DNA of 64,000 bases from Adhaeribacter radiodurans (lineage in GTDB: Bacteria > Bacteroidota > Bacteroidia > Cytophagales > Hymenobacteraceae): NCBI RefSeq assembly GCF_014075995.1, contig NZ_CP055153.1, positions 1,302,001 through 1,366,000 on the forward strand, in the 5' to 3' direction. This document shows positions 38,188 to 48,561 of the stretch, one piece after another; positions within the stretch are counted from its first letter, which is position 1; each line of letters opens with the position of its first letter. Under the pieces are notes generated by a model. The model did no database searches, was not told the origin of the DNA, and worked only from the letters and a program-made list of their open reading frames with translations. A program made the position numbers and the translations under genes.

Positions 38188-39076
38188 GCCATTTTTTACT
38201 ATTGTAATACCAACCTATAATCGGGCTAGCTTCATTAAAAGAACTATTCAGTCAGTGCTGGACCAATCTTTTCAGGATTTTGAAATTATAGTTGTTGATG
38301 ATGGAAGCACTGATAATACCGAGGAGTTAGTGAATTCAATTAAAAGCGACAAAGTAACCTATTACAAAAAGGCAAATGAAGAAAGAGCTATAGCACGAAA
38401 TACCGGAGCACAATTGAGTAAAGGCGAATATGTTAATTTCTTTGATTCTGATGATTTATTGTATCCGAATCATTTAGAAGAAGCTAATAATGTTATTCAA
38501 AAATATAAATTTCCGGAGTTTCTTCATTTAGGATACGAAATTAAAGATACGGAAGGTAACGTTATTACCAATATTAATTCTTTATCTGGAGATATAAACC
38601 AGAAGTTAATTTTTGGAAATTTCTTAGGTTGTAACGGAGTTTTTCTAAGGCGTGATATTGCATTAAAACACCCTTTTAATGGTGATAGAGATTTATCCGC
38701 TTCGGAGGATTATGAATTGTGGTTAAGATTGGCCGCCCGATATCCTATACGTTATTCCAATATTGTTACCTCTACGTTGATTAATCATGATTCGAGGAGT
38801 GTGTTGATAACAAATAAAGATAAACTTATTAAAAGGAAAAATTCATTCGTGAAATACTTATGGGAAGATGAAGCAGTTAGAGAAAAGTATAGCAATTACA
38901 AAGATTTAGTTTTAGCAAATAGCTATACTTACATTGCCTTGCATTTAGCCTTAACAAAAAAGCATAGAATTAGCACTTTATTGTATTTATTTAAATCTAT
39001 AAAAGCCAGACCCGCAACTTTAGGAACCAGAAGATTTTGGGCAACACTAAAAAATCTTATTAAACTTGATTATTAA
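38177..39076 (+). CDS. GT2-family glycosyltransferase
   Basis: The 299-residue product starts FFTIVIPTYNRASFIKRTIQSV. FEIIVVDDGSTDNTEEL is followed by KKANEERAIARNTGAQLSKG and NFFDSDDLLYPNH (metal site near residue 93). LSASEDYELWLRLAARYP is the acceptor-side motif. ATG 38177 lies within the end of the GT4 gene, so translational coupling is likely. A 182-bp AT-rich gap separates it from the next gene. Confidence 0.9.
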   Translation: MKSKPFFTIVIPTYNRASFIKRTIQSVLDQSFQDFEIIVVDDGSTDNTEELVNSIKSDKVTYYKKANEERAIARNTGAQLSKGEYVNFFDSDDLLYPNHLEEANNVIQKYKFPEFLHLGYEIKDTEGNVITNINSLSGDINQKLIFGNFLGCNGVFLRRDIALKHPFNGDRDLSASEDYELWLRLAARYPIRYSNIVTSTLINHDSRSVLITNKDKLIKRKNSFVKYLWEDEAVREKYSNYKDLVLANSYTYIALHLALTKKHRISTLLYLFKSIKARPATLGTRRFWATLKNLIKLDY

Positions 39077-39258
39077 TAAATTTGAGGCTCCTTTCTATTA
39101 TATATCTTCTGAGTTCTTTAAAAAATATTAAACTGAAAGATAAATTTAGTGTAATTAAAAGCTTCCTTGTTCTATAAGTATTAGTTTCAAAGTGGTAAGA
39201 ATAATTGTTCAATAACTATTCAACTTTTGGTTTATTTAATTTAATAAAAGTGTTCTAA

Positions 39259-40521
39259 ATGCCCAACGATTCCGTTTTATTTATATCTTATGATGGAATG
39301 ACAGATCCATTAGGGCAGTCGCAAGTGTTACCGTACCTGGCTGGCTTAAGTGAATTAGGCTATAGCATCACTTTATTGTCCTGCGAAAAACCTGAGCGGT
39401 TCAAAAAAAATAAATTCTTAATTGATGAAATAACTCAAACAAATAATATTGATTGGCAGCCTATACCTTTTACTTCTAATCCGCCTGTTTTAGCTAAATA
39501 CTACGATTTGTACCAACTCCGGAAAGCAGCTGAGCAACTGCATCAAAAGAAAAAGTTTAATATGGTGCATTGCCGGAGTTACGTAAGTGCAGCAATCGGT
39601 TTACATCTAAAGAATAAGTTCGGCATAAAAATTTTATTCGATATGCGGGGCTTTTGGGTAGATGAACGGGTAGATGGAGGTTCCTGGAACTTAAATAATC
39701 CTATTTTTAAACAGGCTTACAAAAATTATAAAAGCAAAGAGGCCAAATACATAGCCCAAGCCGATGCCATTATTAGTTTAACGGAAGCAGGTAAACAGGA
39801 AATGCAAACCTGGAAAAGCTACCAAAAAGCTCCCATTCAGGTAATCCCCTGCAGTGCTGATTTTAATTTATTTAGCCTTACCTCGCCGGAGAAAAAACTT
39901 GCCTCTCGTAAACTTTTAAACATAATAGAAGATGCCTTAGTAATTAGTTATTTAGGATCAGTTGGGGCTTGGTACCTTTTAGACGAAATGTTGGCTGCTT
40001 TTTCTGCGATTAAAGAAAAAAATTCCAATGCAGTATTCCTTTTTATAACCACTGAACCGGCTACTATTATTTTAGAAGCCGCTAGCAAATTTAACTTAAA
40101 ACCAAAAGATTTCGTTATTAAGGCAGCCAGTCGAAAAGATGTGCCGGTTTTTACTGCGGCATCCGATATTAATTTATTTTTTATTAAACAGAGCTATTCT
40201 AAAATTGCCAGCTCTCCTACCAAATTAGGCGAAATTCTAGCTATGGGCATACCGGTTATTTGTAACTCTAAAGTAGGAGATGTAGAAAGTATTATTCGCT
40301 ATATGGATGCCGGGATAGCAATCCCTGATTTTTCTTCTGAAAGTTACGCAAAGATTGTAGCTCAGATACCGGCACTTTTAGCTAAAGATCCTGCGGATAT
40401 CCGGAACCGCGCTCTGGAATATTATACCTTGGATAATGCGATAAAAAAGTATGCGCAGGTTTATCGTTATTTGCTTCCAGAGTCTACTAGCGTGGTTAGT
40501 AACTTTCCGGAGCAAGTTTAA
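39259..40521 (+). CDS. GT4-family glycosyltransferase
   Basis: The 420-residue product has a GT-B fold. N-terminal LFISYDGMTDPLGQSQVLPYLAGL is typical of Bacteroidota GT4 proteins. Motifs: KFNMVHCRSYVSAAIGLHLK, ILFDMRGFWVDERVDGG, IQVIPCSADFNLF, and a donor site with SYSKIASSPTKLGEILAMGIPVI (about residues 313-335). Base composition is less AT-rich than at 28-32 kb, so this end of the cluster may be older or shared by strains. Confidence 0.9.
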   Translation: MPNDSVLFISYDGMTDPLGQSQVLPYLAGLSELGYSITLLSCEKPERFKKNKFLIDEITQTNNIDWQPIPFTSNPPVLAKYYDLYQLRKAAEQLHQKKKFNMVHCRSYVSAAIGLHLKNKFGIKILFDMRGFWVDERVDGGSWNLNNPIFKQAYKNYKSKEAKYIAQADAIISLTEAGKQEMQTWKSYQKAPIQVIPCSADFNLFSLTSPEKKLASRKLLNIIEDALVISYLGSVGAWYLLDEMLAAFSAIKEKNSNAVFLFITTEPATIILEAASKFNLKPKDFVIKAASRKDVPVFTAASDINLFFIKQSYSKIASSPTKLGEILAMGIPVICNSKVGDVESIIRYMDAGIAIPDFSSESYAKIVAQIPALLAKDPADIRNRALEYYTLDNAIKKYAQVYRYLLPESTSVVSNFPEQV

Positions 40522-40526
40522 AATTA

Positions 40527-41591
40527 ATGAAAATTTTATTTGTAGTACCTTATCCTTACGGTAAAGCACCTTCTCAACGGTTCCGGTTTGAACAGTATCT
40601 TGGTTTTTTAACGGAAAATAACTGGCAGTATACTTTTGCCCCTTTTTTAGATGATAGAACCTGGAACATCCTCTACAAACCGGGACATACTGGGCAAAAA
40701 GTTTGGGGAATACTCAAAGGTTTTTTTAAAAGATTTATATTGCTTTTTTCAGCATCAGGATTTGATTTTGTTTTTATTCACCGTGAAGCAACACCTATTG
40801 GGCCTCCTTGGTTTGAATGGATTATAGCTAAAATTTTAAGAAAAAAGATTATTTATGATTTTGATGACGCAATCTGGTTGCCTAATACTTCCGAAAACAA
40901 TAAAATAGTGGGCGGAATTAAATGGCACCACAAAGTAAAAGCCATTTGTCGGTGGGCATATATAGTTAGTTGTGGCAATTCTTTTTTGTGCGAGTTTGCC
41001 AAGCAGTATAATCCCAATGCCTTCATTAATCCAACCACCATCGATACCATTCACCTTCATAATCAGGTTAAAAATCAAAATACTAACCCGGTAGTTATTG
41101 GCTGGACGGGAACTCACTCTACCTTGAAATACCTGGACCAGATTGTACCTGTTTTACAGGAGTTGGAAAAAAAATTTAGTTTTAAGTTTTGTGTGATTTC
41201 CAATAAAGCACCCGCTTGGAATATTCAGTCGCTGGTATATAAACCATGGCAGAAAGAAACTGAAATTGAAGATTTACTAAGCTTTAATGTTGGAATTATG
41301 CCATTAGAAGATGATATCTGGGCCAAAGGAAAATGTGCCTTTAAAGCTCTACAATACATGGCTTTAGGTATTCCGGCGCTTGTTTCACCGGTAGGTATGA
41401 ATACCGAAGTAGTTGAGCATGGGGTAAATGGTTATATATGTAGCACTCCCCAACAATGGTATACCAGTTTGGCAGAAATAATTAGTAAACCAACCTTAAG
41501 GGAAGTACAAGGGAAAGCAGCCCGTCAAAAAATAGAGCAGGATTATGCAGTTTTAAGTAATCGCACTAATTTTTTAGGTCTTTTTGTGTAA
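40527..41591 (+). CDS. GT4-like glycosyltransferase
   Basis: The 354-residue product has a GT-B layout beginning KILFVVPYPYGKAPSQRFRFEQYL. Motifs: IHREATPIGPPWFEWI and IIYDFDDAIWLPNTSE, then IGWTGTHSTLKYLDQIVPVLQELE and GIMPLEDDIWAKGKCAFKALQYMALGIPALVSPVG, which serves the nucleotide-sugar site. It is 5 bp after the previous stop. Its 3' end overlaps the convergent membrane-protein gene by 49 bp. Confidence 0.9.
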   Translation: MKILFVVPYPYGKAPSQRFRFEQYLGFLTENNWQYTFAPFLDDRTWNILYKPGHTGQKVWGILKGFFKRFILLFSASGFDFVFIHREATPIGPPWFEWIIAKILRKKIIYDFDDAIWLPNTSENNKIVGGIKWHHKVKAICRWAYIVSCGNSFLCEFAKQYNPNAFINPTTIDTIHLHNQVKNQNTNPVVIGWTGTHSTLKYLDQIVPVLQELEKKFSFKFCVISNKAPAWNIQSLVYKPWQKETEIEDLLSFNVGIMPLEDDIWAKGKCAFKALQYMALGIPALVSPVGMNTEVVEHGVNGYICSTPQQWYTSLAEIISKPTLREVQGKAARQKIEQDYAVLSNRTNFLGLFV

Positions 41592-42883
41592 CTCTGCATA
41601 ATATATAAAGCAGAAAGATAGAAAGGCATTAAAGGAATCTTATACCGTACTAATGTTCCAAAATTACCACTGTTAGTTCCTACTCCAAAAGCAAATACGA
41701 TTGAGAAAAGAAAACAAAATGTAAGAATTGGTTTAGAGCTTATTAACTTTAAGGTTTTAAAAAAGCCGGTTTTAAAAAAGAAACGCAATGTAAGAAAGAT
41801 AAAAATAGAAGCTTCAATAGCAGATAACAGCATTACTGGATTTCGTACTTCCCACAAAAAAGGACGGTACAGAGCTACAATAACTGCCTGAGGTCCTACC
41901 TTTAGTAAGCTACTAATACTTCCATCAAAAATACCAATATTATAGGCTGATCCTGTTTTTACTTGTTCCGTAAGGTAAATAGTATTTATTTGTGAGGTTT
42001 GTGTGATTTTATCTAAATCGTATCGCCTGTCCCCTTCGGTTAATCTAGTTGCACCAATATAGGCTCCGGCAAGCCCAATTAGCAGAAAAACGGGTTTAGT
42101 TAAATTCCGGATGGCAACATTTTTTATCTTATTATTATTTTCAATAAACACCCAGAACAAGGCCGGAGGAAGAAAAGAAAGAAGAATGTATATTTTTACA
42201 GAATAAATAACATAAGCTGCGACAAATGTTAAAAGGCCTGAGAGTAGTAATTTTTTTTTCTGAATAAAAGTGGCATAGAAGCCGTAAAACAACCACCCTA
42301 ATGCACCAATTGTAATAGAGTCTTTTAAGAGACCAGAACCCCAGAAAAATACCGAAGGTAAGAAGAACACCGCAATGGCAAATTCTTTATAGAGGTGAGG
42401 GAAAAGTTTTAAAAAGGTGCGGTACATGGCCCACATACCCGAAAAACTTACTAAAGCAAAAAATAAGCCTATAACGGTATACGTTTGGAAGCATAAAAGC
42501 CCAAAGAAAGCAGCTAATTTAATGATGAAGTATTCGGTTGGAGAGTGATACCATGAAATTTTGCTTGCAAAATTATGCGTATCAATATCTAATTCTCCAT
42601 TAGCTAATAATAATTTTAAACCTGCTTTAAAAGAGTAATCGAAGGCTTCGTAAATTACTTTACTTTGGTTATAATAGTTGAAAGTATCCCCACTAGGTCT
42701 ACCTCCGCCATAATAATATTGATAAATAATCCCTAGACCAATAGCTCCAATAAATTTTACGGTTAATGCTGGAACAAAATATTTTTCAGTAAATCTGTTA
42801 GTGAAAAGTGGTCTTACCCAGTAGGCAATGGCATAAAACATTACCAGGTACATTGGAGTAAGAATTAAGTCTTTAGATTCCAC
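41543..42883 (-). CDS. Polytopic membrane protein, possible O-antigen polymerase (Wzy/EpsG-like)
   Basis: 446 residues with about ten to twelve hydrophobic helices and a loop GGRPSGDTFNYYNQSKVIYEAF near residue 60, a pattern seen in EpsG/Wzy-type proteins. The GTG at 42883 opens the ORF; ATG 42853 (MYLVMFYAIAYW) is an alternative. It faces the glycosyltransferase cluster and overlaps the last gene tail to tail. With an ABC exporter a Wzy polymerase is not strictly needed, so it may serve another polymer or be a different membrane enzyme. Confidence 0.6.
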   Translation of the reverse strand: MESKDLILTPMYLVMFYAIAYWVRPLFTNRFTEKYFVPALTVKFIGAIGLGIIYQYYYGGGRPSGDTFNYYNQSKVIYEAFDYSFKAGLKLLLANGELDIDTHNFASKISWYHSPTEYFIIKLAAFFGLLCFQTYTVIGLFFALVSFSGMWAMYRTFLKLFPHLYKEFAIAVFFLPSVFFWGSGLLKDSITIGALGWLFYGFYATFIQKKKLLLSGLLTFVAAYVIYSVKIYILLSFLPPALFWVFIENNNKIKNVAIRNLTKPVFLLIGLAGAYIGATRLTEGDRRYDLDKITQTSQINTIYLTEQVKTGSAYNIGIFDGSISSLLKVGPQAVIVALYRPFLWEVRNPVMLLSAIEASIFIFLTLRFFFKTGFFKTLKLISSKPILTFCFLFSIVFAFGVGTNSGNFGTLVRYKIPLMPFYLSALYIMQSYTKRPKKLVRLLKTA

Positions 42884-42972
42884 AGAAAGGTAAATTATAC
42901 GTAATTACTATTACGTTTAGAATTAAGTAAGGTGCTAAAAATCAACTTAAAACCTGCAACCTGCAACTACCC

Positions 42973-44247
42973 TCACACCTTACGGTTCTTACGCAGGAAG
43001 TCGCGGGCTTCGCGGAAGGCGTCGGTGCGGCGTTCGGCTTTGTCTTTAACTTCTTCGTAGTGTTCTTTCGCGCGCCCCAAATCTTTTTCCTGGACAAAAA
43101 TACGGGCCAGGTTTAAGTGCGACGACACGTAGTAGCCGGACTCTACTTCGCCGGTTTGGCGGGCAAAGCGGATACACTGTTCGTAGAGTTGTTTGGCTTT
43201 CGGAAAATCTTTGCGGTTCTGGCAAATATACGCCAGGTAATACGAGGCATAGCGGCCGCCAATAGCTTCGTAGCCGGGCATGTGTTTGTTATACTTTGTC
43301 AGAATTTCGTTAGATAGGCGTTCAGTTTCTCTAAAATTACCTTCCCGGAAATTCATCATGGCGTAGAAACGCTGAAAGTAAGCATTATCGGGGTAGGTGT
43401 TCGCCAGGTAACGGGCAATGGGCATAGCGGCGAAGTGGTCGTTTTCTTCGTTCGCCAGTATTTTCATTAAGAAAAATTTAGCCTCTGTGCCGGTGTAAAA
43501 GCCATTGCGGGCTACCATTTTAAGTTGCTGCAGACCCAATTCTTTATTTCCGCGTGGGAAAAATAAAATTACTGGCCGTAGCAAGGGATAATTTTGAGCA
43601 ATCCAGACGGCATAGTAGTTATAGAGCGCTTCACCGAATAAAAATTCCGGACTTAAGCCGTTAGCTACTCTACTCTTCTGCAGAAATTCCAGAGAGTGCC
43701 GACTGCAGATGGTAGCTTTGCGCCAATTGCTACGCTCAGAATGCAACCTTGCCTGAAAACCATAAGCGGCCGATAAGAAAAAAGCTGCTTCCAGGTTTTT
43801 CGAGTCTTTGTCGTATAACTGCTGCGCAAAAGTAATAGTGGAATCCATGTAGGCGAAGAAAGGTGCGTCGTATTGCTTCGCCTGCACGTTGGTAGGAACA
43901 ATTTTCCACCAGTAACTTAGCCCCATTAAGAAATACGGCATGGGATGTTGTTTATACCGCCGACGCAGCGATCGAAATTGTTTTTCAGCCCGGTCGAATT
44001 TAAAATTATACATGTTGTCGACGGCACCGCTCAATTCGTTTTTAATATCTTCGTTCATCAGCAACCAGCCATCGGTTTCAATAGCTTGCGGCGTAATGTA
44101 GATGGAATCAATATATAAATCCCGCATAATAAACGTATCGGGCGGAATAATAGTAGGTAAGGTGTCTTTTTCCGGGGCTTCCAGGTCTTGGGCCTGACTT
44201 AGAAAAGGGAGTAAGCCTATCCAAAAGAAAAAAAACAGTTTCTTCAT
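42973..44247 (-). CDS. Exported tetratricopeptide-repeat protein
   Basis: 424 residues. ATG 44247 (MKKLFFFFWIGLLPFLSQAQ) gives a clean signal peptide and is preferred over the TTG at 44253. Repeated helical pairs follow: FKFDRAEKQFRSLRRRY, AAFFLSAAYGFQARLHSERSN, YLANTYPDNAYFQRFYAMM, and FPKAKQLYEQCIRFARQ with LGRAKEHYEEVKDKAE near the C-terminus. It is probably a periplasmic protein-interaction scaffold of unknown role. It stands alone. Confidence 0.8.
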   Translation of the reverse strand: MKKLFFFFWIGLLPFLSQAQDLEAPEKDTLPTIIPPDTFIMRDLYIDSIYITPQAIETDGWLLMNEDIKNELSGAVDNMYNFKFDRAEKQFRSLRRRYKQHPMPYFLMGLSYWWKIVPTNVQAKQYDAPFFAYMDSTITFAQQLYDKDSKNLEAAFFLSAAYGFQARLHSERSNWRKATICSRHSLEFLQKSRVANGLSPEFLFGEALYNYYAVWIAQNYPLLRPVILFFPRGNKELGLQQLKMVARNGFYTGTEAKFFLMKILANEENDHFAAMPIARYLANTYPDNAYFQRFYAMMNFREGNFRETERLSNEILTKYNKHMPGYEAIGGRYASYYLAYICQNRKDFPKAKQLYEQCIRFARQTGEVESGYYVSSHLNLARIFVQEKDLGRAKEHYEEVKDKAERRTDAFREARDFLRKNRKV

Positions 44248-44847
44248 GCTCAAATAAAAGCTTTTTTACGTTAAAAGTAACTAATGTTTCCCGTATAAAG
44301 GTTCCGATAGCAAAATAATTGTTTAGTTATATAATTCCGGCTCATTAATGAACTTAGCCTAAATTAAATCCAAACGAGTAAAAGTAAAATTTTACCAAGA
44401 TTATGGCAAAAAATTTAAATAATCGACCAAGGTAATGCTTTCATACGCAAAATTCGCCTCCAGGAATTTCTTTATTTTAGCAAAGCTTCCCATAATGCAA
44501 CATCTCTGGTAAAATGTTTATATAATCTAAAAGCTTTTATCCGAAGCTTAATTTTGAAAAGTAAATTAGCCTTCGTGTTTTTGAAGAAAAACTAATTTAG
44601 TAAATCATGCTTACTTTTTATCTTGTTTTAATAAGGGTAAGAATAAGAATCTGGTTGAAGAAGAACCTGAATCTACGGAAGAATGGGATAGTATTCTTTC
44701 ATCCATAAAATCGTACTATCTTTAATTTTTTGTTGATCTATTTTTATAAAAATACTTTCTGCATAATTAAAATGAAGCACGTAGCTTTTGGTTGATAAAT
44801 TAATTTTATTACAAAACGAATAAGCCTTGCTTTTACATACACCCGTT
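44248..44847. other. Intergenic region with a possible lipoprotein remnant
   Basis: About 600 bp. From about 44600 to 44725 a plus-strand frame reads FLSCFNKGKNKNLVEEEP ... SSIKSYYL then stop. It looks like the LSC lipobox and acidic body of a small lipoprotein, but there is no start codon in frame and a stop lies upstream. It may be a decayed gene or chance. Nothing else recognised. Confidence 0.3.
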
Positions 44848-45762
44848 ATGGAATTATTAAAACAACTTTGTCAGATTCATGCTCCCTCGGGCAATGAGGT
44901 GAAACTCACTCAATTTTTATTGGAATACATTGAACAGAATAAAGCCAATTGGCGGATAACGCCACAAGTAATTGCCGGTGAAGGATTTCAGGATTGTATT
45001 ATTCTAGTGTTCGGGCAGCCCCGTACCGCCCTATTTGCGCACATCGACTCAATTGGCTTTACAGTTCGCTATAGCCGGGAGTTAATTACAATTGGCGGGC
45101 CGGATACCGAAACGGGTTACCGGCTGGTGGGAGAAGATAGTCAGGGACCCATTGCCTGTACCTTACACGTGTCTGAAGAAGATAATAGTTTGAGTTACGA
45201 GTTTGAACGGGAAATTGAACGCGGTACCGAACTGGTTTTTGCCTGCGATTTCCGGGAGACAGAAACTACGGTACAATCGTGCTACCTGGATAACCGTTTA
45301 GGCGTTTGGAATGCTTTAGAGGTGGCTAAAACTTTGGAAAACGGAGCTATTGTATTTTCGTGCTGGGAAGAACACCGGGGTGGTTCGGTAGCCTACCTGG
45401 CAAAGTATTTACACGAAAAATATGGGGTAAAACAAGCCTTGATTTCTGATATTACCTGGGTAACGGAAGGAGTTCATTCGGGTAAAGGTGTAGTTATTTC
45501 GCTGCGCGATTCTTTAATTCCGCGGCGCAGTTTTGTGAATAAATTAATTGCCCTGGCACAGCAAACAAATATTTCTTTTCAGTTAGAGGTGGAAGGAGCT
45601 GGCGGCAGCGATGCCAAAGAATTGCAACAAAGTAGTGTGCCCTGGGATTGGTGTTTCGTGGGAGCCCCCGAAGACAACGTACATTCTCCCGACGAAATCG
45701 TTTATAAAGCCGACATTCAAAGCATGGTAGCCTTGTACCAAGTACTCATGCGAAATCTGTGA
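44848..45762 (+). CDS. M42-like metallo-aminopeptidase
   Basis: 304 residues from ATG 44848 ([17 protein letters not shown]); the TTG at 44827 is less likely. The zinc-peptidase landmarks are all present: AHIDSIGF (His), [11 protein letters not shown] (bridging Asp), CWEEHRGG (catalytic Glu pair), LISDITWV (Asp), and [12 protein letters not shown] near the C-terminus (last His). Family M42/M20 enzymes trim N-terminal residues of peptides in the cytoplasm. It is shorter than typical M42 enzymes (about 340-360 aa). Confidence 0.85.
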   Translation: MELLKQLCQIHAPSGNEVKLTQFLLEYIEQNKANWRITPQVIAGEGFQDCIILVFGQPRTALFAHIDSIGFTVRYSRELITIGGPDTETGYRLVGEDSQGPIACTLHVSEEDNSLSYEFEREIERGTELVFACDFRETETTVQSCYLDNRLGVWNALEVAKTLENGAIVFSCWEEHRGGSVAYLAKYLHEKYGVKQALISDITWVTEGVHSGKGVVISLRDSLIPRRSFVNKLIALAQQTNISFQLEVEGAGGSDAKELQQSSVPWDWCFVGAPEDNVHSPDEIVYKADIQSMVALYQVLMRNL

Positions 45763-45887
45763 AATCCGTTTAATCTGTGATTCTTTTTTATTTGCTTTGG
45801 TGGCTTGCAGATGTGGAATTAATAGGTTTAATTTACCAGATACGCATATAGTATAAAAAGCATTCTTATCAACTTAAACCCGTCTAC

Positions 45888-48101
45888 ATGGAGAACATTG
45901 TTTACTTAATTCCGGCTTTCGGAGTAATTGCCTTATTGTATACATTTGTGAAATCGGCTTGGGTCAGTCGCCAGGATGCCGGCGATGCGAAGATGACGAC
46001 CATTGCTAAATACATTGCGGAGGGAGCGATGGCTTTTCTGCAGGCCGAGTACAAAGTGTTAGCTTATTTTGTTGTTATTGCTAGTCTTTTTTTAGGGTAC
46101 CTGGGTACGGTAGGAGAGAATTCCTCGCCGGTAATTGTGGTCGCCTTTATTATTGGTGCTTTTTTCTCCGCCTTAGCGGGTTTTATCGGGATGCGGATTG
46201 CAACCAAAGCCAACGTTCGTACGGCGCAGGCAGCCCGTACCAGTTTATCTAAAGCCTTAGATGTATCGTTTACCGGTGGCGCCGTAATGGGTATGGGCGT
46301 AGCAGGTTTGGCGGTGTTGGGTTTAGGAGGCTTGTTTATTGTATTTAAGGCTATGTTTGTGGGCGATACCTACAACGCCGACGAAATGGAACGTGCCCTG
46401 GAAGTATTAACCGGATTTTCGCTAGGTGCCGAAAGTATTGCCTTGTTTGCCCGGGTAGGCGGGGGTATTTACACCAAAGCTGCCGACGTAGGAGCGGATT
46501 TAGTAGGTAAAGTAGAAGCAGGTATTCCCGAAGATGACCCTCGTAACCCCGCTACTATTGCCGATAATGTGGGCGATAACGTGGGTGACGTGGCCGGAAT
46601 GGGAGCCGATTTATTTGGTTCGTACGTGGCTACTATTTTAGCAACCATGGTGCTGGGTCGGGAAATCACCGTTACCGATAACTTTGGTGGCATTTCGCCG
46701 ATTTTATTACCTATGGTAATTGCGGGTTTAGGCATCATCTTCTCGATGATCGGCACCTTTTTCGTAAAAGTAAGCGAAGGCGGCGACGTGCAACGTGCTT
46801 TAAACCTGGGTAACTGGTCGTCGGTAATTTTAACGGCTATTGCCTCTTATTTTGTAATTAACTTTATTTTGCCCGAAGGTTCTTTAAACTTACGCGGATT
46901 TGAGTTTAGCAGGATGGATGTTTTTTACGCGGTACTCGTGGGTTTAGTAGTAGGTACCTTAATGAGTATTATTACGGAATACTATACCGCCATGGGCAAG
47001 CGGCCGGTTATGAGTATTGTGCGCCAAAGCAGTACCGGCCACGCAACTACCGTTATTGGTGGTTTAGCGGTGGGTATGGAATCTACGGTATTGCCTATTC
47101 TGGTTTTAGCAGGTGGTATTATTTTATCTTACGAAGCTGCGGGTTTATACGGGGTAGCCATTGCCGCAGCAGGCATGATGGCCACTACTGCCATGCAATT
47201 AGCCATTGATGCTTTCGGGCCGATTGCTGATAACGCTGGTGGTATTGCCGAAATGAGTGAGTTGCCCAAAGACGTGCGGGCCAAAACCGATATTCTGGAT
47301 GCTGTTGGGAACACTACAGCGGCTACCGGTAAGGGCTTCGCGATTGCCTCGGCGGCTTTAACTTCCCTTGCTTTATTTGCCGCTTTTATGGGAACTGCTA
47401 ATATTACCCGCATTGATATTTCGAACGCCCGGGTACTGGCCGGTTTATTCGTGGGCGGTATGATTCCTTTTATCTTCTCGGCACTGGCTATTTCGGCGGT
47501 AGGTAGAGCAGCGATGGCCATGGTAGAAGAAGTACGTCGGCAGTTCCGCGAAATTCCTGGTATTATGGAAGGAACCGGTAAACCGGAATACGATAAATGC
47601 GTGGCTATTTCTACGAAGGCGGCTATCCGGGAAATGATGTTGCCGGGCGCTATTGCTTTAATTGTTCCTATTATTATTGGTTTTACTTTTGGGCCGGAAG
47701 TTTTAGGTGGCTTGCTGGCAGGGGTTACGGTATCAGGTGTTTTAATGGCCATGTTTCAATCAAACGCTGGTGGTGCCTGGGATAATGCGAAAAAGTCTTT
47801 TGAAAAAGGCGTAGAAATTAATGGGAAAATGGAATACAAAGGTTCAGATGCGCACAAGGCTTCGGTAACCGGCGATACGGTAGGTGATCCATTTAAAGAT
47901 ACGTCTGGCCCGTCCATGAATATTTTGATTAAGCTGATGTCGATTGTATCGTTGGTAATTGCACCGCATATTGCTGTTCCGGATACCGAACCAACCGAAA
48001 CTCCGACAACGCATCTGCAAAAATCACCTGAACAAAAAGTTGCGCCAGCTACAACCAGTACTATTTCTGAGGCTAAAATACTTTTTATTGCCGGACGGTA
48101 A
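45888..48101 (+). CDS. hppA: Membrane-bound pyrophosphatase (ion-pumping)
   Basis: The 737-residue product has about 16 membrane helices. The hallmark [22 protein letters not shown] (in parts) and [21 protein letters not shown] bind PPi-Mg; a second acidic cluster [12 protein letters not shown], and [17 protein letters not shown] near the C-terminus. Cation type: [10 protein letters not shown] has Ala where K+-independent enzymes have Lys, so it belongs to the K+-dependent type, which can pump Na+ or H+. About 45 extra residues after VIAPHIAV (Thr/Pro-rich, to FIAGR) are unusual. A terminator follows. Confidence 0.95.
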   Translation: MENIVYLIPAFGVIALLYTFVKSAWVSRQDAGDAKMTTIAKYIAEGAMAFLQAEYKVLAYFVVIASLFLGYLGTVGENSSPVIVVAFIIGAFFSALAGFIGMRIATKANVRTAQAARTSLSKALDVSFTGGAVMGMGVAGLAVLGLGGLFIVFKAMFVGDTYNADEMERALEVLTGFSLGAESIALFARVGGGIYTKAADVGADLVGKVEAGIPEDDPRNPATIADNVGDNVGDVAGMGADLFGSYVATILATMVLGREITVTDNFGGISPILLPMVIAGLGIIFSMIGTFFVKVSEGGDVQRALNLGNWSSVILTAIASYFVINFILPEGSLNLRGFEFSRMDVFYAVLVGLVVGTLMSIITEYYTAMGKRPVMSIVRQSSTGHATTVIGGLAVGMESTVLPILVLAGGIILSYEAAGLYGVAIAAAGMMATTAMQLAIDAFGPIADNAGGIAEMSELPKDVRAKTDILDAVGNTTAATGKGFAIASAALTSLALFAAFMGTANITRIDISNARVLAGLFVGGMIPFIFSALAISAVGRAAMAMVEEVRRQFREIPGIMEGTGKPEYDKCVAISTKAAIREMMLPGAIALIVPIIIGFTFGPEVLGGLLAGVTVSGVLMAMFQSNAGGAWDNAKKSFEKGVEINGKMEYKGSDAHKASVTGDTVGDPFKDTSGPSMNILIKLMSIVSLVIAPHIAVPDTEPTETPTTHLQKSPEQKVAPATTSTISEAKILFIAGR

Positions 48102-48125
48102 TAGTAAGATATTGTACAATTATCT

Positions 48126-48158
48126 AAGCCCTTAAAGCAATTTAAGGGCTTGTTTTTT
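48126..48158 (+). terminator. Intrinsic terminator after hppA
   Basis: AAGCCCTTAAA at 48126-48136 pairs with TTTAAGGGCTT at 48141-48151 around GCAA, followed by GTTTTTT. Confidence 0.9.
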
Positions 48159-48561
48159 ATTAAGGTTATCTTTCGTGCGGATATTATACGAGGTAGTATT
48201 TACTAAATACCAGGAGAAATTGGGTATTAGTAAAAGGTTAGAATTAGGGTAAAGGAAGGAAAATTTATTTGTCGGGTTATTCAGGAGGAGACTATATTAA
48301 ATAGTTTACTGCTGAAGGGTTCGCACATTTTAGCTTATTTCTTTTACTTCTTTCAATCATACGCTCGGACAGCTTTTGATTATCTATCGAACTGAGCTAA
48401 TACTATTGGGTATTAAAACCATTATTATTCCCCAATTCGGAAGGGAAAATCTAATAGGCGGTAGATTTTAATTCGACCTAAATATTACTTAAATAAAAGA
48501 AGCGTCTAAATTATTTTCAACTCGTAAATTGCAATTGGCAACTAAAAACCTGCAACTAATT
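48159..48561. other. Intergenic stretch upstream of hpt
   Basis: About 400 bp with no credible gene, repeat copy or clear promoter. The stretch CAACTAAAAACCTGCAACT at about 48539-48557 resembles the CCTGCAACCTGCAACT string near 42953-42968, a common low-complexity intergenic repeat type. Confidence 0.4.

Noticed and set aside
47129-47752. Minus-strand ORF of 207 codons
   Set aside because: It is a shadow of hppA; the plus-strand frame carries all family motifs.
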